A stretch of DNA of 64,000 nucleotides from CAYXDO01 sp964463485 (GTDB lineage: Bacteria > Myxococcota > Kuafuiibacteriia > Kuafuiibacteriales > Kuafuiibacteriaceae), in the NCBI GenBank assembly GCA_964463485.1, contig CAYXDO010000010.1, positions 1 through 64,000 of the forward strand, read 5' to 3'. Shown here in pieces: positions 45,538-54,822 of this stretch (its first letter is position 1; each line of letters starts with the position of its first letter). The translations under genes and the position numbers were made by a program. The notes below the pieces were generated by a model. That model searched no databases. It worked only from the letters and a program-made list of their open reading frames with translations, and was not told the DNA's origin.

Positions 45538-46257
45538 ATGACCGCACATCTTCTCGTGGTTGGCCTCTTGCTCGGCGCCTCGCCCGAACGCGAAGGAGGC
45601 TGGGAGGACGTGTCGAACGAGGACGGCGTACGGGTCGAGCGGCGCACGGTGGAAGGGACCTCGCTGGTCGAATTCAGAGGGCGAGGCCTGGTGGAAGCTC
45701 CGCTCCTGGAGGTCGCCGCGGTCATTCGCGACAACGACCGAAAGACGGAGTGGATGGCGAACTGCCAATCCAACTATCCCGTGCGTTGGCGCTCGAGCAC
45801 TTCGGCGATCGTGTATCACCGCGTCGGCAGCCCGGCCTTCTTCATCAGCGATCGAGATACCGTGATGGACGTGCGGGCCGAGTGGGCCAAAGAAAAACGC
45901 GAGCTCACCGTGTCGTTCTTCGCCGTCACGGATCCAAAGACTCCGGTCCGAGACGACGCCGTGCGCATGCCCGAGCTTCGTGGGTTTTGGAGGCTCCGGT
46001 ACGTGAGCCCCAAACGAACCGACGTAACCTACCAAGTCTTCGCGGACCCCGGTGGCTCATTGCCTCGATGGCTGGTGAATTGGGCTTCGCGAGACATCCC
46101 GCTCCACTCGATCGGTGGGTTGAGAGCGCAGGTCACGAAAGCCGGGTACGAGAAGGACCGCGCGATCCTGGAGCTCGCTTTCGACCTGAGCGTGCTCGAC
46201 CCGGACAAGGTTGCGTCGGAGTCGGCAAAGCCTGAGTCCGAGACGCGAGCGAACTGA
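45538..46257 (+). CDS. START-domain lipid-binding protein
   Basis: 239 aa from ATG 45538. A short hydrophobic start (LLVVGLLLGAS) may be a signal peptide. The START fold is suggested by WEDVSNEDGVRVERRTVEGTSLVEFRGRG, the central DRDTVMDVR (START-type motif), FFAVTDPKTPV, and ISLPRWLVNWASRDIPLHSI-like C-terminal helix. START domains bind lipids or other hydrophobic ligands. It is followed after 2 bp by the next gene, so they are co-transcribed. It is divergent from the oxidoreductase gene. Confidence 0.85.
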   Translation: MTAHLLVVGLLLGASPEREGGWEDVSNEDGVRVERRTVEGTSLVEFRGRGLVEAPLLEVAAVIRDNDRKTEWMANCQSNYPVRWRSSTSAIVYHRVGSPAFFISDRDTVMDVRAEWAKEKRELTVSFFAVTDPKTPVRDDAVRMPELRGFWRLRYVSPKRTDVTYQVFADPGGSLPRWLVNWASRDIPLHSIGGLRAQVTKAGYEKDRAILELAFDLSVLDPDKVASESAKPESETRAN

Positions 46258-46259
46258 GG

Positions 46260-47858
46260 ATGAAAGACCTTCCGGATCCGCGAAAGACGCGGCGGCCTCG
46301 CAAAGACAGCGTCGCTCAGCGCACCGAGGCCACCGAGCGGGTGCGTGTCACGAGCTCACCAAAGTCGAAGAAGGCGCCGACGGAAGGCGAACCGTTCGAA
46401 GACGACGAAGCCACGGAGCTGCTGAGCTCGGAGCATTTGAAGATCGAGAAGCACACTCATCCTCCGCTCAGTACATCCCAGCCGGGTTTCGTGGAGGTGC
46501 GGCGAGGCAACCCAGAAAAGGCGAAGTTGGAGACGACTCAGCGGGTGATTCGGTCTCCCAAGGGTGTCAAGCCGCGCGGAGCCATGGCGCTCAAGGGGAC
46601 CAAAGCCGCCGGGGCCATGGCCCATAAGCTGCACGTCGATCGGATGGTCGACGAAAACATGCCGGCCACGAAGGTGCCGGCCCTGCGTCTCATCGCGCCT
46701 CACTTGGCCCGGTCGACGTTGGGTGCCATCGAGGAGACTCTCCTCGGTCACCTCGAGTCCCGACGAGAGGGTGACGCGGCGATCTCTCCCAAACGAAATC
46801 TCGAGCGGCTGATTCATGACGCCGAGTTCGCCGCGCTGGAGCCGCGGGCGCAAGCAGCCTTACTCTCCACGCTCGCCGAAGACCCAGCCGACGCCGACGC
46901 CGTCAAAGCCATCGTCAAGCTCGTCGGCTCCGGAGTGCTGAGTAGGGTTCCGGGGAGTGAACGAAGGCTCCTGCTCGAGCTGCTCGGTGCGCTCGCTCCA
47001 CGAAACCGCAGACTCCTCGCGAGCATCGCGGAGCGCCCGTTGCGTCGAAGAACGGCGCTCGAAGACCACGACGTAGAGGACGGAAGTCTCGTCGCCGCCC
47101 TCCATTCATACTTGCTCGGCACCGAGCTCGACCCTCGCATCGAACGCGCCGGGCTCGATCGAGAGACTGCCACCGTCCTCGTACTCTCGACGCTCGCGCA
47201 CCCTGAACGGCTGCCCTTCGAAGACGGCCCGGCCGGCGTTCTCGGCATCATCGAATATGCGCTGGCCGAAGGATCCCCCGCCGAGTGGCTCCGGCTGTGG
47301 GCGCGGCTTTCGAGCGGTGAGTTGGTCGCCGACCTGCCCGGCCGCGGTTCTTTGGATCTAGGGGACCGCCTCGCGACCCTCGGCACCCCCACGTTCAAAG
47401 ACACCGAGACACCCCTCCGACAGGGCCTCGAGATCGTCGCCGGACTCGCCCATCCGAGGAGCGGACCGACCCGAGAGGCGTTCGCGATGCCTGGAGGTCA
47501 TGGCATCGACGCCGACATCGTCGCTCGATCCCTCGGTCTGATTTACGGGATCGATTACTCCGTCTTCGCGGGCGCCCGCGCCGCCCGCCGGGCCCTCGAG
47601 AGTGCCAGCCCCAACCCGCAGAGAGTACCACCCGCGTTCATTTCCGTGCTGTTCGAAGGCGGCGAGCGCCTCTTCATCTTCGATCACTTGGCCGATCGAC
47701 TGTACCTACGCGCGCCCCACGGCACGTCCACCAAACCGCGGGGAGCCGTCCGTCTCGACCCTTCGCGCGTCGTGGAAGATCCTTCACGCGGCCTCGAGAG
47801 TATCTCGAACGAAGAGCTCGATCAGGTCGCGGGCGTGGCGATCACGCCGCGCAGCTGA
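46260..47858 (+). CDS. Hypothetical protein with RiPP-leader-like C-terminal motif
   Basis: 532 aa. ATG 46260 lies 2 bp after the START gene stop. Residues 1-125 are basic and disordered (KTRRPRKDS, KSKKAPTEG). A helical region runs from about 130 to 340 with Leu-rich repeats (LLLELLGALAPRNRRLL). From about 395 a compact domain (HGIDADIVARSLGLIYGIDYSVFAG, FISVLFEGGERLFIFDHL) has no family match. The very end, ISNEELDQVAGVAITPRS, is strikingly like the GG-type leader motif ELDQVAGG of Nif11/NHLP precursors, but sits at the C-terminus with GV instead of GG. Function unknown. Confidence 0.6.
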   Translation: MKDLPDPRKTRRPRKDSVAQRTEATERVRVTSSPKSKKAPTEGEPFEDDEATELLSSEHLKIEKHTHPPLSTSQPGFVEVRRGNPEKAKLETTQRVIRSPKGVKPRGAMALKGTKAAGAMAHKLHVDRMVDENMPATKVPALRLIAPHLARSTLGAIEETLLGHLESRREGDAAISPKRNLERLIHDAEFAALEPRAQAALLSTLAEDPADADAVKAIVKLVGSGVLSRVPGSERRLLLELLGALAPRNRRLLASIAERPLRRRTALEDHDVEDGSLVAALHSYLLGTELDPRIERAGLDRETATVLVLSTLAHPERLPFEDGPAGVLGIIEYALAEGSPAEWLRLWARLSSGELVADLPGRGSLDLGDRLATLGTPTFKDTETPLRQGLEIVAGLAHPRSGPTREAFAMPGGHGIDADIVARSLGLIYGIDYSVFAGARAARRALESASPNPQRVPPAFISVLFEGGERLFIFDHLADRLYLRAPHGTSTKPRGAVRLDPSRVVEDPSRGLESISNEELDQVAGVAITPRS

Positions 47859-47863
47859 CTCGT

Positions 47864-50800
47864 TCAGGGCAGGCAGAGGGCTCCGTACTGGACTTCGATC
47901 CGGGAGCCCGGATCAGGGACTGCGCCGCCGTGGAAATCTACGCTGTTCGAGGCGGGGTCGTAGGTCCAGCCGTTCGAACCATCCTGCGGCACGGCCTGGC
48001 CGTCGACGCGAACGACCACCGTTCCTCCGTCCGCCAAGCGGCTCAAGGACCAGGCCTCGCGCAAGGCGAAGACGTCCAAACCCATGTTGGCGAGCATCGT
48101 GCTCCAAGAGTTGGTGCAGATCGACTCGAATTGACCATTGAGTTGGGAAACCGCGTCGCGATACCGAGTCCCAGCCTCGGCGGTCGCGCACCCGCCCGGC
48201 ACGGGCCCGGCGATGGCGGAGACCTGGACGAGCTGTGGATTTCGGAATCCCTTGATGTTCCTGAAGAAGTCTACGTACAGGTTCACGGAGCCGGGAGACT
48301 GGTCCTCTTCGTCACTCACCATGATGACCGCGAGCCGCGCGTCGTCGCGCAAGAAGCCGGCGTTCTCGACGTCGATCTTCGGATGGTCGAGGGCCGCGCG
48401 AGCGGCCTGAAGCGCGGCCTCCGCCTCGTCCGAGCCGCCTGGGTTGGGCCGGCGATTTCCGTTCGGTGGGTTGGTGACTCGCGAGGCACACTGGAAAGCC
48501 GCCTCTCGGTTGCTATCGCCCGACTTGATGATTTTGCTGAAACCGTTGCAGGCCCAAAGGTCGCCGGCGATCGCATCGTTGATCTCGGTGGTGGTGACGC
48601 CGATTTGGTAGTCGACCCCGCCCAGGCTGTCCGCGAACTGGACGAAGGACTGGAAGTTGGCGGCGAGCGCGCTCTGCTCCTCGTCCATCGAGCCCGAGTC
48701 GTCGACGACCCACAGTATGTCCACCTTGTTCTCGGAGAGCTGGGCGAAGGTATCCGTCTGTGCAGAGTTCGGCGTACCCACGCCATGCAGCGGCACGGTC
48801 GTCTCGATCGTCACGTTGTTGGAGATGACCAGGAGCCCGTTGTGGTCGGGTGGATTGATGCGAGTCGGGAAAAATCGGACGGTGACTTCGGCGTTCCCGC
48901 CTGGCGAGACCGAGAATGCGTACGGAGCGGCGACGGGGTTGCCTGCCCCATCCCGAACCGACGTGATCCTGAACTGCGGGTCGGACGTCGCGTCGATACG
49001 CACCTCGGTGACGTCCAAAGACCCCGAACCGGAGTTGTAGATGCGGACCTCCCGGGTCTCCGACCCACAGGTGCTGGGTTGGCCGGGCTGCGCCGCATCC
49101 CAAGTCACGAGTCCAAAGTCGATCGAATCCGGAATCACGTCGATGCTCGGCACGACCGCGCTCGCGCTGATGCCAATTCGATAGGCCGTGGTGGTCAGAC
49201 CCGTGCCAGCGACGTTGACCGTCACCTTGTTGCGGAGCGGTGTGTAACCGAACTGCTGGGAGAAGGGGTTCGAGGCCACGTGAGTCGGGTGGAAGGTGAC
49301 ATCCACGGTCTCTGTCGCGCCCGGGGCGACCGTAGCGGGCAAGGTTCGCGGCGTCGTGACCGTGAACTCGCCCGGCTCGGCAAGATCCGCAGACTGCGAC
49401 ACGAGCTGACAGTCCGTGTTGCCGATGTTCGTCACGCGAATCGACTGGGTCTTCGAATAACCGATGTTCACGCTGCCGAATTGGAGCGTCCCGTCGACGA
49501 CGGACCGATAGAGCGCGCCTTGATTTCCAAAAGGCTGCACGTCCAAGGCACACACGGGCGTGCCACCGCCTTGCGCCACTAAGGTCACATGATTGGTCGC
49601 CCCCGGCGCAGGCTCGTCCGAGGTCACGTCGAAAGCCGAGGAGTCTTGTTGGGGCGTCGCCACCTGAGGCGCGGTGTACCGAATGTGCAGATCCAAGGTG
49701 GCACCCGAAGCGACCGTAAACGGCAGCGTCGGCTTGTTCACGAACGCAAACCCACCGCTCGGATCGGTCAGCGCGGTGACCGTACAAACATTGGCGCCAA
49801 TACTCGCGAGCGTCACCGTTCGGTCGAGTGATCCGCCGGCAGCCACGGTTCCGAAATTCACGTTGGCCGGGACCGCCTGAAGGTCACAGGTCGCGGCGCG
49901 CCCGCGCAACGGAATCCACGAGTTCGATCCGCCCGCGGTCGCATAACGCAGACCGCCCTTGTGATCGCCCGGAGACGTGGGGCTGTAAGAGATGACGCCC
50001 TCCGAGTACTCACCCACGGGCAACACACCGGTCCGGAACGGCGTACCTACGGCGAACTCGGGCCCGGTGACGAACGGGTGCCCGGCGGTCCGTTCGAGAT
50101 CGGCTGTTCCGAGATCGACCGGATCGGTCCCGCACGAAACCAAACGAGCGGTCTTCGATGACGTCGCACCCACGTCGACCGCGCCGAAGTCGACCAGCGC
50201 AGCGTTCACGCACGTCGCGCCGTCCATGACGCAAAAGCACAGAGCGGGACCTGCGCCCACGCCTTCGATGGGCACTTCGATCGCTCCGTTTTGCGCATCG
50301 CCCGAGCTGATCTTGACGACGCCGGTGTCCTGACCGCCGTCGACGGGAGCGTAGGTGACGACGACCTCGTAGGATTCGCCAGGCCGAAGCACCTTGCAGA
50401 GGTTGGTCAATGGGCAGTCCGTGACACCTTCAGGAAGCGACGTGGCCTGGGGCGCGCAGTACTCCGTCGAGAGAGACTCGAGCTTGATGTCGCGCAGATC
50501 GAGGTCACCTCCGCCGACGTTCTCGATGTGGATCGTCTGATTTGCGGTCTGGCCCCGAGACACGTTGCCGTACGAGATGCGCGCGTTCGCATCGCACTGA
50601 TCGCCTACGCACACTTTGATTTTTCCGAGGCCCGCGGAAAGCAAGATGCGCGCTTCGCCGCGATTTGGATCGTCCGACTTCACGACGAGCTCGACGCCGT
50701 CGGACTCCGAGTCCGCCGACTGATACGCCACCTTCACCACGATTCCAGGAGGTGAGGTCGGCTCTCGATTTGCCGGAATTGCGGTGGGAACGCTCAGCGG

Positions 50801-51160
50801 TGTCGATCCGTCGGAGCTGAAGATGGAGATCGTGTACTCGGGGTCGGGCTGGGACAGCTCGATCGACTCGACCAAAAGCGGAGCGGTGCCGGTCGAGCGG
50901 ATCTCGAACACGCGCTCACCCCGCGAGCCAAAATCGGTCTGAGCACCGGCGGGGAAGTCGTCCGGAATTCGCCGTTTCACGAGCGCTTCGGAGCAAGGAT
51001 CCTTTTCGAGCACCGTGAGCGTCATGACGGTGGAGACCTGCTGGATTCCTTCCTCGTCACACGAACAGCGCGGAAGCAGGCCGACCATGAGGAGCCCAAG
51101 CGAAGTCGCGAGCGAGCTCGGATGAGACGCGGTGAATCGGAGTCGTTTCGAAGTTTGCAT
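47864..51160 (-). CDS. Choice-of-anchor-D (HYDIN-like) lipoprotein with C-terminal VWA domain, paralogue
   Basis: 1098 aa from ATG 51160 (the frame is open to 51346). Signal peptide with PRCSCDEEG, a lipoprotein Cys. Several HYDIN-like Ig modules cover about 50-800 (ANVNFGTVAAGGSLDRTVTLASIG, LQFGSVNIGYSKTQSIRVTNIGNTDC and similar). A VWA domain with MIDAS DDSGSMDEEQ starts near 815 and carries VIMVSDEEDQSPG. The end NSVDFHGGAVPDPGSRIEV...CLP matches the protein at 32583-35630. It lies head to head with the M23 peptidase. A large cell-surface protein is inferred; ligand unknown. Confidence 0.85.
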   Translation of the reverse strand: MQTSKRLRFTASHPSSLATSLGLLMVGLLPRCSCDEEGIQQVSTVMTLTVLEKDPCSEALVKRRIPDDFPAGAQTDFGSRGERVFEIRSTGTAPLLVESIELSQPDPEYTISIFSSDGSTPLSVPTAIPANREPTSPPGIVVKVAYQSADSESDGVELVVKSDDPNRGEARILLSAGLGKIKVCVGDQCDANARISYGNVSRGQTANQTIHIENVGGGDLDLRDIKLESLSTEYCAPQATSLPEGVTDCPLTNLCKVLRPGESYEVVVTYAPVDGGQDTGVVKISSGDAQNGAIEVPIEGVGAGPALCFCVMDGATCVNAALVDFGAVDVGATSSKTARLVSCGTDPVDLGTADLERTAGHPFVTGPEFAVGTPFRTGVLPVGEYSEGVISYSPTSPGDHKGGLRYATAGGSNSWIPLRGRAATCDLQAVPANVNFGTVAAGGSLDRTVTLASIGANVCTVTALTDPSGGFAFVNKPTLPFTVASGATLDLHIRYTAPQVATPQQDSSAFDVTSDEPAPGATNHVTLVAQGGGTPVCALDVQPFGNQGALYRSVVDGTLQFGSVNIGYSKTQSIRVTNIGNTDCQLVSQSADLAEPGEFTVTTPRTLPATVAPGATETVDVTFHPTHVASNPFSQQFGYTPLRNKVTVNVAGTGLTTTAYRIGISASAVVPSIDVIPDSIDFGLVTWDAAQPGQPSTCGSETREVRIYNSGSGSLDVTEVRIDATSDPQFRITSVRDGAGNPVAAPYAFSVSPGGNAEVTVRFFPTRINPPDHNGLLVISNNVTIETTVPLHGVGTPNSAQTDTFAQLSENKVDILWVVDDSGSMDEEQSALAANFQSFVQFADSLGGVDYQIGVTTTEINDAIAGDLWACNGFSKIIKSGDSNREAAFQCASRVTNPPNGNRRPNPGGSDEAEAALQAARAALDHPKIDVENAGFLRDDARLAVIMVSDEEDQSPGSVNLYVDFFRNIKGFRNPQLVQVSAIAGPVPGGCATAEAGTRYRDAVSQLNGQFESICTNSWSTMLANMGLDVFALREAWSLSRLADGGTVVVRVDGQAVPQDGSNGWTYDPASNSVDFHGGAVPDPGSRIEVQYGALCLP

Positions 51161-51297
51161 GAATGATAGACCGCGGGCACACCCGCGCTTCTCTTGTGCC
51201 GGTTTGAGTCGAGCTACGCCCTCGGCCGGTCTCCCGATGCCACTCCCCCGTACCCTTCTGGATCCGGGCGCGAGGGCCGAGTACGCTAGCGCGGTCG

Positions 51298-52407
51298 GTG
51301 CGCGTCCGCGGTCCCCTCCTGCTTCTCCTCGCGCTCGGGTGCGCAACCGCGGACACGGGCGGGTGGGGCGACGGACCGTCCCGTCCCGTCACGCTTTGTG
51401 GAGTGTCGACTTCCTCCAGCGCGCTTTCTCGCTGCGACTCCGGCGCCTTGTCCAGTGGCTCGGCGCTCGGCTTGATCGCTCGCCCCGGCTTGATCTCTCG
51501 CCCCATCGGGCTCGGGTTGATCGGCGCCCGCAGAATCGTCTCCATCGATGGGCCTGCCAAACCTGACGACGAACAGCTCCCAGACGTGGACACCGTCGCG
51601 TACGCGATCGAGCGACGGCTGCCTCAGTTCGCGAACGAACGAAGAATGCTCTGCACGCGACTTTCGCCTCGGGCCCAAACCTGGCCGCTCGAGCTCGAGA
51701 CCGCGTGGCGACGCTTCCTCGACGACATGCACGATGATCTCGCCAAGGTCCCGCTCGGAGAGCTTCCTCGTCGCGTGCTCGTTCAGACCCGCGTCGCTGC
51801 GGAGTTCGAACACGACCTGTCCGTACGCGGCTTCGGACCCGCGCCCGAACAAATAGAAGCAGGCGTCAAACGACTGTTTCGAATGGTCACGCTCCACATG
51901 TTGGCCAACGCGGAGATCAACGGGCTGACGCCACGACCGCCGCCCGGCCACATCGCCTGGCCCGTGAGCCCCGTGCTCATCACCAGCTACTTCGGCTACC
52001 GCAAGGATCCGGTGCACGAAGCGGGAGAAGGGGACGACGTACGCTTCCATCGTGGCCTCGATCTCGGCGGTCGCAAAGGCGATCCCGTCTACGCCGCAGC
52101 GCAAGGTCGCGTGATCCACGCCGGATGGCTCGGCGGCTATGGGCTCACCATCATCCTTCAACACGAAGGCGGCCTCTCGACCGTTTATGGCCATCTCTCT
52201 CGCGCGCTCGTCGATCTCGGTGACGAAGCAGAGGAGGCGAGCGCCATCGGACTCGTCGGCGCGAGCGGACGAGCCACGGGTCCACATCTGCATTTCGAAG
52301 TGCGCCGCGACGGTACGTCCGTCGACCCGCTCGACGTGATCGGCTCCGCGCTCGGTGGCGTTGCTCAGCGGGAATCCTTAGAGCTTCAGCGAGTTGCGAG
52401 CCGATGA
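51298..52407 (+). CDS. M23-family peptidoglycan peptidase, lipoprotein
   Basis: 369 aa from GTG 51298. Lipoprotein signal LLLALGC. The C-terminal LytM/M23 domain has the zinc-binding pattern: RFHRGLDLGG (first His and Asp), VYGHLS and GPHLHFEVR. It would cut peptide cross-links in the cell wall in the periplasm. The N-terminal 200 residues are Ser/Gly-rich then helical, without a recognised domain. The stop overlaps the next ATG (ATGA). The LytM motifs look intact, so an active enzyme is likely rather than an EnvC/NlpD-type activator. Confidence 0.9.
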   Translation: MRVRGPLLLLLALGCATADTGGWGDGPSRPVTLCGVSTSSSALSRCDSGALSSGSALGLIARPGLISRPIGLGLIGARRIVSIDGPAKPDDEQLPDVDTVAYAIERRLPQFANERRMLCTRLSPRAQTWPLELETAWRRFLDDMHDDLAKVPLGELPRRVLVQTRVAAEFEHDLSVRGFGPAPEQIEAGVKRLFRMVTLHMLANAEINGLTPRPPPGHIAWPVSPVLITSYFGYRKDPVHEAGEGDDVRFHRGLDLGGRKGDPVYAAAQGRVIHAGWLGGYGLTIILQHEGGLSTVYGHLSRALVDLGDEAEEASAIGLVGASGRATGPHLHFEVRRDGTSVDPLDVIGSALGGVAQRESLELQRVASR

Positions 52408-52808
52408 CGTCCGAGCCTATCGCCTCTCCGATCGCCGGGCTCTTGGCGCGCGCAGCCGAAGTAGTGCCTGGCCCAGACGCGAACCGCCGGTTCTCCGAGC
52501 TCCGCGAGCAGACGCTCGCGGCTCACGGCTTCGTCGCGCTGTTGGAGTTCGTGCTGCCGGAGACGGACCCGTGGCGTGATCTAATCGGGCGCGTCGTGCC
52601 TCGACTCGCGCGACTCGTGGGCGATCGCGGCCATCCGTTCCCGGGAGCGCCCTTCATGATCGTGCCTCTTTGGTATGGAACGTCGGCCTACGTCTTCGTG
52701 GCCAACGAGCTGTTCGTTCACATCGCGGAGCTCGAAGGCATCACACTCGACGTCCTCGAAGCGCGCGCCCGTGGCCCGCGGTTGGCGTTGGGGCCCGGCT
52801 CGACCTGA
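52404..52808 (+). CDS. Small hypothetical protein
   Basis: 134 aa from ATG 52404, overlapping the M23 stop by 4 bp. Mostly helical with hydrophobic segments (VALLEFVLPE, AYVFVANELFVHIAELEGITLDVLEA). No signal peptide, no family recognised. Its stop (52806-52808) lies inside a 15-bp tandem duplication. Confidence 0.5.
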   Translation: MTSEPIASPIAGLLARAAEVVPGPDANRRFSELREQTLAAHGFVALLEFVLPETDPWRDLIGRVVPRLARLVGDRGHPFPGAPFMIVPLWYGTSAYVFVANELFVHIAELEGITLDVLEARARGPRLALGPGST

Positions 52809-52836
52809 CGTTTGGAGACCTGACGTTTGGAGACCT
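52802..52836. repeat. 15-bp tandem duplication across a stop codon
   Basis: GACCTGACGTTTGGA occurs at 52802-52816 and again at 52817-52831, followed by GACCT. The TGA of the upstream gene (52806-52808) is duplicated at 52821-52823. The 3' non-coding DNA up to 52885 has no other feature. Confidence 0.95.
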
Positions 52837-52885
52837 CGTCTCTTCGGTCAGTCTGAAATCCCAAACTCGTGCGACCGCGGTCCTT

Positions 52886-52919
52886 CGTCCGAAAATCGCA
52901 TCCATCGTCCGAAAATCGC
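52886..52919. promoter_or_regulatory. Two CGTCCGAAA-type motifs upstream of comM
   Basis: TCGTCCGAAAATCGC occurs at 52885-52899 and again at 52905-52919, an exact repeat with a 20-bp period (about two helical turns). The same core is present upstream of the radC-like gene and of recA. The second copy is 70 bp before the preferred comM start. Confidence 0.65.
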
Positions 52920-52989
52920 GAAAACCGGAGCTCGAGATCGCGTGGCCTTCGATCCTCATAGCGGCGCGGACTTTGCTTTCGTGCGCGAC

Positions 52990-54543
52990 GTGCTCGCGAC
53001 TCTTCATTCATCTACTCTGATCGGCGTTCGTGCGGATCCCATCGAAATCGAGGTGGAGTTCGCGCAAGGTCTACCGCTGTTCACCATCATCGGACTCGCA
53101 GATACGGCGGTGCAGGAGGCGCGTTTTCGGATCCAGTGCGCGCTCAGAGCGACCGGAATCGAGATTCCGAGAAAACGAGTGACGCTGAATCTCGCGCCGG
53201 CCTCGATCAGAAAAGACGGCGCCGCGCTGGATCTGCCGATGGCCCTCGGTCTGTTGGTCGCTGCGGAGCGACTCGCGCCAGAGTGTCTTACCGGAACCCT
53301 CGTGCTCGGCGAGCTCGCGCTCTCCGGCGCCGTTCGTCCGGTCCGAGGGATCGTATCGGCGGCCGCGCTCGCTCGAAGGCTCGGCCTGAGTCGCATCATC
53401 GTGCCTCCTGAAAACGCGGCCGAAGCTCTCGCCGTCGGAGGGCTCGAAGTATTGGCGCCCAAGGATCTGGGCGCACTCATGGACCACCTCGAGGGTCGCC
53501 AAGCGCTCGGTGCACCAACGATCACGACACCCCGACCCATGATCACGTCGTCGCTGGATCTCAGCGACATTCGAGGTCAGGCCGGAGCTCGAAGAGCGCT
53601 GGAAATCGCCGCAGCCGGAGGTCACAACGTCTTGTTCGTGGGTCCACCCGGCAGCGGAAAGACGATGCTCGCGCGAAGGCTCCCCGGAATCCTTCCTCCG
53701 ATGACCCATGCCGAGCAGATCGAGGTGACCGAGGTCTGGTCAGCCGCGGGCCTCACCATGAATGGGCATGGTCTGGTCACCGAGCGTCCGTTTCGAGCGC
53801 CTCATCCGAGTATCAGCGAGGCTGGTCTCGTCGGCGGCGGACCCACCGTTCGACCGGGCGAGATTTCGCTGTCGCATCGAGGCGTGCTGTTTCTAGACGA
53901 GATGCCCGAGATCCCGAGGCGCGTGCTCGAAGCGTTGCGACAACCGCTCGAAGATCGAGAGGTCGTGATCTCGCGCGCGCGACAGTTCGTGAGGCTGCCG
54001 GCCGCGTTCCAACTCGTGGCGGCAGCCAACCCATGTCCTTGCGGATGGTTCGGTGACGCGCTTCGAAGCTGTCGCTGCTCGGCGATCGACGTACAGAAGT
54101 ATGCGGGCCGCATCTCCGGGCCGCTCATCGATCGCATCGACCTGGTCGTTTCGGTGGAGACCTTGGCTCCCGCTGAGATCCTGACCGAGCGGGTTCGTTG
54201 GGACTCCGACGATTCCTCTCGAGTGCGGGCGCGCGTGACTCGCGCGCGTGAGCTCGCGTTCGCTCGCGGCGTGCGAGAGAACGCGTCACTCACGCGAGCT
54301 CGGCTGGAGTCGAGCGGAACGGTCACGAGCGGGGCGCGAGACACGCTCACGCGGGCCGCCGAGAAGCTGCGATTGTCCGCGCGAGTCATCGACAGAGTGC
54401 TGAAGATCGGCCGTACGATCGCGGATCTCTCTTCGGAGTCGGAGGTCCGGGAGTCGGCGATTCTAGAAGCGCTGACCTACCGCGCGCCGTCTTCGTGGGC
54501 GAGCGGGTCACGGACGACTTCGGACGTCGGGCTGAGTCGATGA
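52990..54543 (+). CDS. comM: ComM/YifB family AAA+ helicase-like Mg-chelatase-related protein
   Basis: 517 aa. The N-terminal ChlI-like domain starts with the family pattern ATLHSSTLIGV, then FTIIGLADTAVQEARFRIQCAL. The AAA+ core has Walker A GPPGSGKT and Walker B VLFLDEMPE; the zinc-like CPCGWFGDALRSCRC segment and a C-terminal winged region are also present. ComM/YifB promotes branch migration of DNA during natural transformation. The frame is open from 52675. GTG 52990 best fits the family N-terminus, although GTG 52942 has GGAG upstream and cannot be excluded. Preceded by two CGTCCGAAA-type motifs. Confidence 0.92.
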   Translation: MLATLHSSTLIGVRADPIEIEVEFAQGLPLFTIIGLADTAVQEARFRIQCALRATGIEIPRKRVTLNLAPASIRKDGAALDLPMALGLLVAAERLAPECLTGTLVLGELALSGAVRPVRGIVSAAALARRLGLSRIIVPPENAAEALAVGGLEVLAPKDLGALMDHLEGRQALGAPTITTPRPMITSSLDLSDIRGQAGARRALEIAAAGGHNVLFVGPPGSGKTMLARRLPGILPPMTHAEQIEVTEVWSAAGLTMNGHGLVTERPFRAPHPSISEAGLVGGGPTVRPGEISLSHRGVLFLDEMPEIPRRVLEALRQPLEDREVVISRARQFVRLPAAFQLVAAANPCPCGWFGDALRSCRCSAIDVQKYAGRISGPLIDRIDLVVSVETLAPAEILTERVRWDSDDSSRVRARVTRARELAFARGVRENASLTRARLESSGTVTSGARDTLTRAAEKLRLSARVIDRVLKIGRTIADLSSESEVRESAILEALTYRAPSSWASGSRTTSDVGLSR

Positions 54544-54822
54544 GGATCTCCCGTCGACGGTCCTCGAGCGGGACTTCCTCGTTCACCTGATCGGATGTTG
54601 AGTATTGAGTATGAATCTGCGGGTGAATCCGTCCGTGTGGTGAATGATAGAGTGGTGCTTCGCCGTGAGCACGGAGGTGTTGTGCAAGTTGGAGAGATGG
54701 ACGTGCCGACACGGCTCGCGCCGTCGGCACGGGAGTGAGGACAAAGGGTGAGGCTCGACCTTGGAGGTCGACTCAGAAGTCTCGGGAAGGAAGTCAGTGG
54801 CCGGGAATGTCCCGACTACAAC
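54544..54822. terminator. Intergenic region with a strong hairpin between convergent genes
   Basis: CGTGCCG-AC-ACGGC-TCGC-GCCGTCGGCACG at 54702-54731 folds into a 12-bp stem with a 2-nt bulge and a 4-nt loop. It has no T-run, so termination is only suggested by its place between the ends of comM and the AT-hook gene. A second small stem TCGACC-TTGGA-GGTCGA lies at 54755-54771. No gene is seen. Confidence 0.45.
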
